A stretch of 12,556 bases of DNA from positions 1 to 12,556 of the forward strand of contig CALHWR010000228.1 of the NCBI GenBank assembly GCA_938036665.1, in the 5' to 3' direction. Positions 1 through 5,833 of the stretch are shown here, piece after piece. A program made the translations under genes and the position numbers. Source of the stretch: an uncultured Collinsella sp. Lineage in GTDB: Bacteria; Actinomycetota; Coriobacteriia; Coriobacteriales; Coriobacteriaceae. Under the pieces are notes generated by a model that was not told the origin of the DNA, did no database searches, and saw only the letters and a program-made list of their open reading frames with translations. How positions within the stretch are numbered: the first letter of the stretch is position 1; each line of letters starts with the position of its first letter.

Positions 1-38
1 GAGGCTCCGCTGCGCGCTTCGCGCGGCGGAGCCTCTTT
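1..38. terminator. GC-rich hairpin, probable terminator of an off-window gene
   Basis: A perfect 10-bp inverted repeat, GAGGCTCCGC (1-10) with GCGGAGCCTC (26-35), continues inward through further GC pairs to a tiny loop near 17-19. It is followed on the plus strand by only three T residues (36-38), so it is a strong stem with a weak U-tract. It may end a plus-strand gene left of the window, or act on the minus strand, whose tail lies outside the window. Confidence 0.5.
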
Positions 39-229
39 GCGTCCTGCGGAATGTTTTCAGAGCTTTGCCCTGCAGGGTCCCTGCCGTCACGCAGCAGTCA
101 GGGAATCTGGAGTGGGCGGCGGCTTGGCTACGAGCTGGGGCTGAGGATCTGAACGAATGGGTGACGTTGCCGGGAGCGCAGGCGTTGCCGGCGATGATCA
201 CTTTGGAACTGGAATTTCCGCCTGCTAGT
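39..229. other. Unassigned 191-bp stretch between two hairpins
   Basis: No protein with recognisable family features was found in any frame. Visible structure is limited to a 13-bp dyad GCAGGGTCCCTGC (72-84) and a 9-bp direct repeat CGTTGCCGG (165-173 and 184-192) spaced 19 bp apart. A 23-codon open frame (157-228) has a marginal GAGG upstream and ends just before the next hairpin, but nothing else supports it. A structured RNA is possible, but the conserved cores of T-box, cobalamin, TPP, glycine and SRP RNAs were not seen. Confidence 0.3.
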
Positions 230-266
230 AAAAAGGCCTCCGGGCTGTTGCTCTGGAGGCCTTTTT
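230..266. terminator. Bidirectional intrinsic terminator after the downstream ackA copy
   Basis: The perfect inverted repeat AAAAAGGCCTCC (230-241) / GGAGGCCTTTTT (255-266) encloses a 13-nt loop. It carries a T-run on both strands. On the minus strand it lies 20 bases past the stop codon of the acetate kinase ending at 287. On the plus strand it would end any transcript arising in 39-229. Confidence 0.9.
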
Positions 267-286
267 GTCAATTACAGACGAATGCG

Positions 287-1465
287 TTAGTTGTTCTTGG
301 TCAAACGCTCGACGTCGTGGGCGATCATGTATTCCTCGTCGGTGGGGATGACCATGACCGTGACGGAAGAGCCGGCGGCGCTGATGACCTGCGGGCCGTT
401 ACCCACGGCCTCGCGGTTCTTGTTGTTGTCGATGCGCACGCCCAGCCACTCGAAGCAGTCGCAGAAAGCCTTGCGGATCGACCAGTCGTTCTCGCCAATG
501 CCGGCGGTAAAGGTAATGGTGTCCACGCCCGCCATTGAAGCGATCATGGAGCCGGCCTGCTGCATGGCCTTGTAGGCGAACATATCGAAGGCGAGCAGGC
601 AGCGCTCGTCGCCCTCGGAGGCGCGCGTACGGATGTCACGGGCGTCGTTGGAGATGCCCGAGATGGCAAGCAGACCAGACTGCTTGTTCATCATGTCATC
701 GACTTCCTGGTAGTTGTAGCCGCCCTCGCGCTGCAGGTAGCACACGGTAGCCGGGTCAATGGAACCACAACGGGTGCCCATCATCAGGCCGTCGAGCGGC
801 GTGAGGCCCATCGTGGTATCGCGGCATACACCGTCCTCGATGGCGGCAAGCGAGGCGCCGTTGCCCAAATGGCACGAGAGCAGGCGGTGGCAGCGCGAGC
901 CCAGGATCTCCTTGGCCATCATCCACTCATAGCGGTGACTCGTGCCGTGGGCACCGTACTTGCGCACGTGGTACTTGTCGCACACGTCCTTGGGCAGCGC
1001 GTAGGTGTAGGCGACCTCGGGCATGGTCATGTGGAACGAGGTGTCGAAGACGGCCACGTTGGGCAGCTCCGGATACTTCTCGCGGCAATATTCGATTGCC
1101 GCGGCCTCGCCGTAATTGTGCAGCGGGGCGAGCGGAGCAACCTCGAGGATCTTAGCCATGACCTCATCGTCGACGACCGCGGAATCATCGAAGTGCCAGC
1201 CACCCTGAACGATACGGTGGCCGATGCCATCGATCGTAAAGTCGGTCTTCTCGAGCTCCTCGAGCACGCGCGCAATGGCGCAGCGATGATCGGGAAAAGG
1301 AATCTCCTCGGTCTGCTTGGCACCACCGTTCTCGGAGTGGCCAAAGATGCCCATGTCCGAGCCGATACGCTCGCAGTTGCCCTTGGCGAAAACCTCGCGG
1401 GTATCGGTATCCAAAAGCTGATATTTAAGGCTCGAGCTGCCGGCGTTGACAACAAGTACGTTCAT
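287..1465 (-). CDS. ackA: Acetate kinase, downstream copy of a tandem pair
   Basis: It catalyses acetate + ATP to acetyl phosphate + ADP. In fermenters it runs in reverse to make ATP from acetyl phosphate supplied by phosphotransacetylase; no pta gene is in the window. The 392 residues span the normal family length with both ASKHA-fold halves. Catalytic positions known from the Methanosarcina thermophila enzyme are present: Asn7 in VNAGSS, Arg84 in GHRIVQGG, Asp141 in FDTSFH, His173 and His177 in HGTSH, Asn202 in HLGNG, Arg232 in MGTRCGSIDPA, GIGEN (322-326) and the DEE at 376-378. Two departures stand out: Ala172 replaces the acetate-pocket Phe (KYGAHGTS, usually KYGFHGTS), and Gln87 replaces His in GHRxVHGG. 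The ATG at 1465 follows a good AAAGGAG. The gene lies 163 bp after the first copy, separated by a hairpin and a possible promoter. Being an ackA-family kinase is secure; a preference for acetate over longer acids is inferred from the family only. Confidence 0.95.
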   Translation of the reverse strand: MNVLVVNAGSSSLKYQLLDTDTREVFAKGNCERIGSDMGIFGHSENGGAKQTEEIPFPDHRCAIARVLEELEKTDFTIDGIGHRIVQGGWHFDDSAVVDDEVMAKILEVAPLAPLHNYGEAAAIEYCREKYPELPNVAVFDTSFHMTMPEVAYTYALPKDVCDKYHVRKYGAHGTSHRYEWMMAKEILGSRCHRLLSCHLGNGASLAAIEDGVCRDTTMGLTPLDGLMMGTRCGSIDPATVCYLQREGGYNYQEVDDMMNKQSGLLAISGISNDARDIRTRASEGDERCLLAFDMFAYKAMQQAGSMIASMAGVDTITFTAGIGENDWSIRKAFCDCFEWLGVRIDNNKNREAVGNGPQVISAAGSSVTVMVIPTDEEYMIAHDVERLTKNN

Positions 1466-1520
1466 GAGACTCCTTTGCAGTGCGATACGGTCGGCGCAGA
1501 CCCCTTAAGGCGGCCGCATG

Positions 1521-1558
1521 TTAATAAGAAGTTATCACAACTTGATAAATAGCTATCA
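1521..1558 (-). promoter_or_regulatory. Candidate promoter and TATCA/TGATA half-site array before the downstream ackA
   Basis: Read on the minus strand, TTATCA (plus 1543-1548) and TATTAA (plus 1521-1526) are 16 bp apart and each match 4 of 6 bases of the -35 and -10 consensus. The stretch also contains TATCA at 1533-1537, TGATA at 1543-1547 and TATCA at 1554-1558. These are three alternating half-sites 10-11 bp apart, forming two overlapping dyads over the proposed -35. This AT-rich patch stands out from the GC-rich flanks. The promoter is tentative; the repeats are seen directly. Confidence 0.35.
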
Positions 1559-1582
1559 GGCATATCGCTCAACGAGACGAAA

Positions 1583-1617
1583 GAGGGGCTGAACGGCGCT
1601 CGGTCGTCCAGCCCCTC
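1583..1617 (-). terminator. Probable terminator after the upstream ackA copy
   Basis: The 9-bp perfect stem GAGGGGCTG (1583-1591) / CAGCCCCTC (1609-1617) encloses 17 bases. It begins 11 bases after the stop codon of the acetate kinase ending at 1629. On the minus strand the stem is followed by TTTCGTCTC, a weak U-tract, so termination may be partial and allow some read-through into the next ackA. Confidence 0.6.
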
Positions 1618-1628
1618 CCCTCTTGCAA

Positions 1629-2807
1629 TTACTTGCCGTTGACGATGCGCTCGACGTCGGAAGCGATCATGAACTCCTCGTCCGTGGGGATGACGAAAAT
1701 CTTGACCTTGGAATCCTTGGCAGACAGGCACCAAGCGCCGTCACCACGCAGGGCGTTGCGGGCATGATCCATCTTGACGCCCATAAAGGCCAGGCGGTCG
1801 GCAACGCCGGCGCGGACGGCCGGAGCGTGCTCGCCGATGCCGGCGGTAAAGACCAGGGTGTCCATACCGCACATAGAAGTGGCCATCTCGGCAGCCTTGG
1901 CGGCAATCTTGTAGACGAACATATCGAAGGCGAGCTGAGCCTCGGGGTCGCCAGCGGCAGCGAGCTCCTCGACATTGCGGCAATCGTTGGTCTTGCCACC
2001 GGTCACAGCCAAAAGGCCGGACTTCTTGTTCATCATCTCGTCAACCTCGTCGAAGGTGTAGCCGCCCTCGCGCTGCAGGTAGCACACGGTAGCCGGGTCG
2101 ATGGAGCCACAGCGGGTGCCCATCATGACGCCGTCAAGCGGGGTGAGACCCATGGTGGTGTCCATGCACTTGCCGTCCTCGATGGCGCACAGGGAGGCAC
2201 CGGAACCGATGTGGCACACGACGACCTTGCGGGCCCCGCCGTTGGTCATCTCGGCGACCTTCTTGGAGATGTAGCGGTAGCTGGTGCCGTGGGCGCCGTA
2301 CTTACGAATGTGCAGCTTGTCGCAAACATCCTTGGGCAGAGCGTAAGTCTTGGCGACCTCGGGCATGTTGAAGTGGAAAGCGGTGTCATAGACCGTGACG
2401 TTGGGCAGGTCGGGATACTGCTCCAGGCAGTACTCGATAACGTTGGCCTCGGGGTTATTGTGCAGCGGGGCGAGCGGAGCAACCTCGCGGATCTTGGCGA
2501 GGACGTCCTCGTCGACGAGGGAGGAATCACCGAAGTACCAACCGCCCTGAACGATACGGTGGCCGATACCCTCGATCTTGACGCCGTTGGCCTCGAGGTC
2601 CTTCAGGACGACCTCGATGGCGACCTTGTGGTCGGGGAACTCGATGTTCTCGGTCACCTTCTTGGAGCCGTTGGCAGCATGGGTGAAAGTGCCGCCGGTA
2701 AAGCAGACGCGCTCGCAGGAGCCCTTTGCGGACACCTTATGGGACTTGGTATCGATGACCTGATACTTAAGGGTCGAAGATCCTGCGTTGACGACCAGAA
2801 CGTTCAT
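1629..2807 (-). CDS. ackA: Acetate kinase paralogue, upstream copy of a tandem pair
   Basis: A second full-length acetate kinase of 392 residues, about 60% identical to its downstream neighbour by hand count. Core residues are kept: Asn7, Arg84, Asp141 (VYDTAFH), His173, Arg232 in MGTRCGSIDPA and the DEE at 376-378. It shares the neighbour's Ala172 (usual Phe of the acetate pocket) and Gln87. It also departs alone: Tyr177 in HGTSY (usual His), Ser202 in HIGSG (usual Asn), His in GIGEH (323-327, usual GIGEN) and an extra residue near 271-276 where the family reads SNDFRD. These positions lie on the phosphate and nucleotide side of the active site, so kinetics, acid specificity or phosphoryl partner may differ. 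The ATG at 2807 follows GGGAG. Hairpins on both sides suggest it can be a single-gene transcript. It could be a propionate- or butyrate-type kinase; family membership is secure, the exact substrate is not. Confidence 0.92.
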   Translation of the reverse strand: MNVLVVNAGSSTLKYQVIDTKSHKVSAKGSCERVCFTGGTFTHAANGSKKVTENIEFPDHKVAIEVVLKDLEANGVKIEGIGHRIVQGGWYFGDSSLVDEDVLAKIREVAPLAPLHNNPEANVIEYCLEQYPDLPNVTVYDTAFHFNMPEVAKTYALPKDVCDKLHIRKYGAHGTSYRYISKKVAEMTNGGARKVVVCHIGSGASLCAIEDGKCMDTTMGLTPLDGVMMGTRCGSIDPATVCYLQREGGYTFDEVDEMMNKKSGLLAVTGGKTNDCRNVEELAAAGDPEAQLAFDMFVYKIAAKAAEMATSMCGMDTLVFTAGIGEHAPAVRAGVADRLAFMGVKMDHARNALRGDGAWCLSAKDSKVKIFVIPTDEEFMIASDVERIVNGK

Positions 2808-2860
2808 GTGTCTCCCTACTAACAGGCGGTGTGGCGCCGCCAGGTTACATACGCTTCAAT

Positions 2861-2894
2861 AATAAACCCAAACGCCCTCGCGCTCGGGTTTATT
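2861..2894 (-). terminator. Terminator-like hairpin between the MFS gene and the upstream ackA
   Basis: The perfect 9-bp repeat AATAAACCC (2861-2869) / GGGTTTATT (2886-2894) surrounds a GC-rich 16-base interior that can pair further (CGC 2873-2875 with GCG 2880-2882). It lies 15 bases after the MFS stop codon on the minus strand and 53 bases before the acetate kinase start. The stem's own 3' arm is T-rich, but no long T-run follows. Confidence 0.6.
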
Positions 2895-2909
2895 GCGTTG
2901 ATATATAAG

Positions 2910-4088
2910 TTATCGGTGTCTAAATACCCATGTCCTTTGACTTGTAAGACGAAATAGCGCGGGGATATACACAAGGGAAGAAATCCCGAGCGCGACAAGC
3001 AATATGACTCGAATGCCCGCGATGCTGCTCAACACAGCATTGAACAGATAGAAAAGGATGGCGCCCACCGCCACCATCTGGCTTTGAACCGAAATCAGTG
3101 AACAGCGCATCGAAGAATCGGCTGCCTTTTGAAAAATTGAGTATTTAATTGGAGCAAATAACGAGTACGCAACCGTCTGCAGCACATAGAACACGGGCAG
3201 CAAATTAGCCGGAGTAAGGGGAATCAAAAACAAAGCTGTCAGGAAAAGGCGCACGATGCCGCAAATACGCGCAAAGCGGCCCTTGTCGACATGAGCAATC
3301 GCACAGGGCACAATAAGTCCCATGGAGGCCGAGGCAAGGAGCTGGACCGCAATGGTCACACCCGAAGCGACGGCATTCATTCCGCGACCCGCAAGCAGCA
3401 GTGAGAAAAAGTCTTCCAGGGCGACAAAAGCAAATGCCTGAGAACAGTCCATGATGAACGCTGAACGAAGAATGCCATTACCCGCAATAGCGGCACCGAT
3501 CATCTTCGGGCTAATCCCATGTTCAGGTGTCGTCGCAGTACCCCCTCTTCGCATCTCAGGAATGCAGACAACGACAACCAACGTCAACACCATTGCGATG
3601 ATATCTGCCGAAAGACCAATGAGATATGCACCGACGGACGAAATGAAACCGCCCACGCAAGCGGAGATGGCATAAGAGGCATAGAAAACAAATCGCTCAA
3701 CGACATTAAGTCTTACGAGCTGGTCCTGAGAGACGCTGTCAATGTAAATCGCTTCGATGGATCCGCTCACACACGCAACGGCAAAACCCTTGAGAGCGAA
3801 CGCACCGATTAAAAGCAGGGGAGAACGGACGAGAAGCAGGGCGGCGTAGTATCCAAGCATTCCCACGACGCCAACGAGACCGCTTGTCTTTCGTCCAAAC
3901 CTATCAGCAATATAGCCAGTGGGAACTTCAAGGATGAACTTGCTCACTTGATATGCAATCATCATGCTAGAAATCGATACCATCGAAAGTCCGACGAACT
4001 CAAGGTAGACAGTTAGAAAATACAAGATGGTGCTGAAGTTCGACAGAAAAACGAACGTCATATAAAGCAAAACCGTACGGTTTTTCAT
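2910..4088 (-). CDS. Major facilitator superfamily transporter, drug or metabolite exporter type
   Basis: This is a 392-residue polytopic membrane protein with about twelve hydrophobic segments: six before and six after a polar central loop near residues 178-205. The MFS signature between helices 2 and 3 is clear, GYIADRFGRKTSG at 58-70, preceded by LEVPTG as in many proton-coupled exporters. The cargo cannot be told from sequence. The start is set at ATG 4088 because GGAGGG sits just ahead; an in-frame TTG at 4112 would add eight residues but has no better site. The gene follows the LysR-type regulator by 119 bp on the same strand, and that gap holds an inverted repeat, so control by the regulator is plausible. 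Sampled GC is low (25 of 60 at 3901-3960; 27 of 60 at 3001-3060) against 39 of 60 in ackA at 2101-2160, suggesting acquisition from elsewhere. MFS membership is certain; the function is open. Confidence 0.88.
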   Translation of the reverse strand: MKNRTVLLYMTFVFLSNFSTILYFLTVYLEFVGLSMVSISSMMIAYQVSKFILEVPTGYIADRFGRKTSGLVGVVGMLGYYAALLLVRSPLLLIGAFALKGFAVACVSGSIEAIYIDSVSQDQLVRLNVVERFVFYASYAISACVGGFISSVGAYLIGLSADIIAMVLTLVVVVCIPEMRRGGTATTPEHGISPKMIGAAIAGNGILRSAFIMDCSQAFAFVALEDFFSLLLAGRGMNAVASGVTIAVQLLASASMGLIVPCAIAHVDKGRFARICGIVRLFLTALFLIPLTPANLLPVFYVLQTVAYSLFAPIKYSIFQKAADSSMRCSLISVQSQMVAVGAILFYLFNAVLSSIAGIRVILLVALGISSLVYIPALFRLTSQRTWVFRHR

Positions 4089-4097
4089 GCTCCACCC

Positions 4098-4131
4098 TCC
4101 AAGAGTCAGCAATCTAAATCGGAATCTTGGA
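4098..4131 (-). promoter_or_regulatory. Inverted repeat partly covering the MFS ribosome binding site
   Basis: TCCAAGA (4098-4104) and TCTTGGA (4125-4131) are perfect inverted repeats with a 20-base loop, extendable by G-U pairs. In the minus-strand mRNA the 3' arm includes the first three bases of the GGAGGG ribosome binding site of the MFS gene (plus 4095-4100). The fold could lower translation. The repeat is seen directly; the effect is inferred. Confidence 0.35.
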
Positions 4132-4168
4132 AAAGCATGAGGGCAAAGCTGTCAGCTATGTGTTACAA

Positions 4169-4191
4169 GGCGTCAATAATCACTTGATGCC
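4169..4191. promoter_or_regulatory. Inverted repeat between the LysR gene and the MFS gene, candidate operator
   Basis: GGCGTCAA (4169-4176) and TTGATGCC (4184-4191) form an 8-bp dyad with one mismatched position (G-U if RNA) around a 7-base centre. The minus-strand copy contains TTGACG, which could serve as a -35 for the MFS gene. LysR-type regulators bind interrupted dyads of about this size, but this one is spaced TCAA-N7-TTGA and not the usual T-N11-A, so assignment to the neighbouring regulator is only a guess. There is no T-run, so it is a poor terminator. Confidence 0.4.
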
Positions 4192-4207
4192 TCGAAGCCA
4201 ATTAATC

Positions 4208-5098
4208 TCACGAAGCAAGATGACGCAATAGGTGCAGAAAAACCGTCTGGTGTCGATCAGTCCAGGAATTTTGCCGATAGCAAAAGTAGATAGGCAAGGT
4301 TACATCACGCGAACCTTCAATTGAGCACTCACTCACTTCTGATCCATCCGACGCAAGAGAGGACCCAGACAAACCCAATATCAATCCCCCGGCTTGAAGA
4401 AACTCAGTCTGCGCCCTGTTTCCGTATTCAACATCACGGAAGCGAAAATTGACGAGCTGGGCTTCGGGACATTGATTGATTGCATTGAGACAGGGTGACA
4501 AATTAATGGGAACAGCGAGCCTGCCGCCCAGTAACTCGCGAATGGTCATGGCGCCCACAGATTGATGACCCGCTGGGCATGAAAGAACCTTGAGCTCCTT
4601 TTCACCCAAATATTTTGAAGAAAGGACGCTGTCCCGTGGTTCCTCGAATGAGATAGCCGCATCCGAAATGCCAAGCACAAGTGATTCAAAGCATGTGGCC
4701 GTTGGCTGATGCCACACATCAAGGTGAATCTGAGGGTGCGAGCGTTCAAACGAGTCATACCAGCTTTCGGCAAAAAGGCGCCCCCGCCCATGAAGGCAGG
4801 GGGCGTAAAGACGAAAGTGGCCATCGGGCGAAACGCCGTCGCCCCTCGATTGAGCGTACTTTTTGAGATCGTCGACTTGTGCCAGGATCACGCGCGCACG
4901 ACGCGCAAATTCTCTGCCCGCCGGAGACAAAACAGCCTCCCCCGCCGATCGGTCGAGCAAAACAATCTGATACTCAGATTCCAGCTTTTTGATTGCCGAC
5001 GAAACGGCCTGCGGACTCACATGAACGGCGCGAGCTGCTTTGCGCACGCCGCCATAGTTCGCTACCGCTTGAAGGTATTCGAGTTGAGAAAGCTGCAT
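4208..5098 (-). CDS. LysR-type transcriptional regulator
   Basis: It is a DNA-binding activator or repressor that responds to a small molecule. The 296 residues fit the family. The N-terminal winged helix-turn-helix covers about residues 1-60, with the typical pattern MQLSQLEYLQAVANYGG, KAARAVHVSPQAVSSAIKKLE and then LLDRS. The remainder (about 90-290) matches the length of the periplasmic-binding-protein-like effector domain, though its sequence is divergent and the ligand cannot be named. The ATG at 5098 has GGAG at good spacing. The gene starts 42 bp after the HIT gene stop on the same strand and lies upstream of the MFS gene, so read-through from the HIT promoter is possible. Its GC content is lower than the neighbours (29 of 60 at 4441-4500), like the MFS gene, suggesting the two arrived together. 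The family call is secure; the target being the MFS gene is inference from position. Confidence 0.92.
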   Translation of the reverse strand: MQLSQLEYLQAVANYGGVRKAARAVHVSPQAVSSAIKKLESEYQIVLLDRSAGEAVLSPAGREFARRARVILAQVDDLKKYAQSRGDGVSPDGHFRLYAPCLHGRGRLFAESWYDSFERSHPQIHLDVWHQPTATCFESLVLGISDAAISFEEPRDSVLSSKYLGEKELKVLSCPAGHQSVGAMTIRELLGGRLAVPINLSPCLNAINQCPEAQLVNFRFRDVEYGNRAQTEFLQAGGLILGLSGSSLASDGSEVSECSIEGSRDVTLPIYFCYRQNSWTDRHQTVFLHLLRHLAS

Positions 5099-5139
5099 AG
5101 ATTACTCCAAAGGCAGCCAAGTCGACGGGCCAAGCGCCC

Positions 5140-5475
5140 TCAGATGAGGTTCTCGCCCAGGTTTTTGCCGCCGAGGACGTGCATGTGGAAGTGCATGACG
5201 GTCTGGCCGGCGTTGACGCCCTTGTTGGAGATGACGCGGAAACCGTCCTCCAGACCCTTGGCCTTGGCGACCTCCTGGATGGCGTGAGCCATGGCGCCCA
5301 TGGTCTCGGCGGGTACGTTGTCGGCGATGTCGCTGTAGTGCTTCTTAGGGATCACGAGCGTGTGGACCGGCGCCTGCGGGTTGAGGTCGTCGAAGGCGAT
5401 GACCTGGTCGTCCTCATAGACAACGGTCGAGGGGATCTCGTGGTTGGCAATTTTACAGAAGATGCAATCGCACAT
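5140..5475 (-). CDS. HIT-family nucleotide-binding hydrolase (HINT type)
   Basis: This is a small cytosolic histidine triad protein of 111 residues, a normal size for the HINT branch, whose members hydrolyse purine nucleoside phosphoramidates and acyl-adenylates. The triad HFHMHVLGG lies near residues 95-103, with the preceding NAGQTVMHFH context typical of the family. The N-terminus has CIFCKI and EIPSTVVYEDD, the usual HINT opening with a CxxC that binds zinc in some members. The ATG at 5475 has AAAGGA upstream. A clear TATAAT lies within the 49-bp gap from xseB, so it probably has its own promoter. The physiological substrate is unknown, as for most bacterial members. Confidence 0.95.
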   Translation of the reverse strand: MCDCIFCKIANHEIPSTVVYEDDQVIAFDDLNPQAPVHTLVIPKKHYSDIADNVPAETMGAMAHAIQEVAKAKGLEDGFRVISNKGVNAGQTVMHFHMHVLGGKNLGENLI

Positions 5476-5494
5476 AGCTGGTTCCTTTCTTACA

Positions 5495-5533
5495 GACCAA
5501 GGTAATTATATTTGGTCGAGATGCTTAGAACGA
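5495..5533 (-). promoter_or_regulatory. HIT gene promoter with the -10 inside a palindrome
   Basis: On the minus strand a perfect TATAAT (plus 5505-5510) is placed 29 bases before the HIT start codon. It sits inside the inverted repeat GACCAA (5495-5500) / TTGGTC (5512-5517) with an 11-base centre. The -35 region near 5528-5533 matches consensus poorly (TCGTTC). A palindrome framing the -10 and likely start site is a classic place for a repressor operator. Confidence 0.5.
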
Positions 5534-5791
5534 AAGGTTATCATCGGTGTTGGCGGCCTCGCCGTCGGCGAGCACGTCGTTGCCGTCGACGTCCTTAAGG
5601 AGCACCGAGACCTTCTGCTCGGCATCGGACAGGCGGGTGCGCAGGCTTTTGAGGAGCTCGACGCCGCGGGTGTAGCTCTCGAGCGACTCCTCAAGCTCCA
5701 TATCGCCCGACTCCAGGCTGCGGATGATGAGCTCCAGCTCCTGCGAGGCCTGCTTGTACGTAAGCTGCTCGACCGGGGTCTTCTCTGCCAT
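5525..5791 (-). CDS. xseB: Exodeoxyribonuclease VII small subunit
   Basis: This is the small subunit of exonuclease VII, which binds XseA through a helical hairpin and helps form the enzyme that degrades single-stranded DNA. At 88 residues it is slightly longer than typical. The conserved core spans about residues 8-68: TYKQASQELELIIRSLESG, then ELEESLESYTRGVEL, then the helix ending in LSDAEQKV. The last 20 residues are acidic and probably disordered. The start ATG at 5791 has AAGGAA at good spacing. It begins 42 bp after the xseA stop on the same strand, the standard xseA-xseB operon order, so it is translated from the same message. Confidence 0.95.
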   Translation of the reverse strand: MAEKTPVEQLTYKQASQELELIIRSLESGDMELEESLESYTRGVELLKSLRTRLSDAEQKVSVLLKDVDGNDVLADGEAANTDDNLSF

Positions 5792-5833
5792 ATCTGTTTC
5801 CTTTCCTAAGGGTCTATCACTGCGAAACGCGGT

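Noticed and set aside
157..228. A 23-codon frame between the first two hairpins
   Set aside because: The start has only a distant GAGG, the product has no features, and nothing but position supports it.
180..266. T-box or other riboswitch ending in the 230-266 terminator
   Set aside because: No T-box sequence, specifier stem features or other riboswitch core was found, and the next gene is convergent, not downstream.
65..538. A 157-codon plus-strand open frame at the left end
   Set aside because: Most of it runs through a strong terminator and then antisense through ackA, and its product has no recognisable domain.
1489..1502. Small GGTC/GACC hairpin in the leader of the downstream ackA
   Set aside because: Only four pairs, which is expected by chance in GC-rich sequence.
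1623..2822. A 399-codon plus-strand open frame opposite the upstream ackA
   Set aside because: It mirrors a clear acetate kinase and lacks any family signature. Long antisense frames are expected from GC-biased codon use.
2825..2841. GGCGG/CCGCC repeat in the leader of the upstream ackA
   Set aside because: A five-pair stem of low complexity in a GC-rich stretch, with no link to the ribosome binding site.
4071..4082. 12-bp perfect palindrome AACCGTACGGTT, with CCGTACGG again at 10691
   Set aside because: The first copy encodes the start of the MFS protein and the second lies in an unrelated leader. Two copies of an 8-base palindrome are not enough to claim a shared site.
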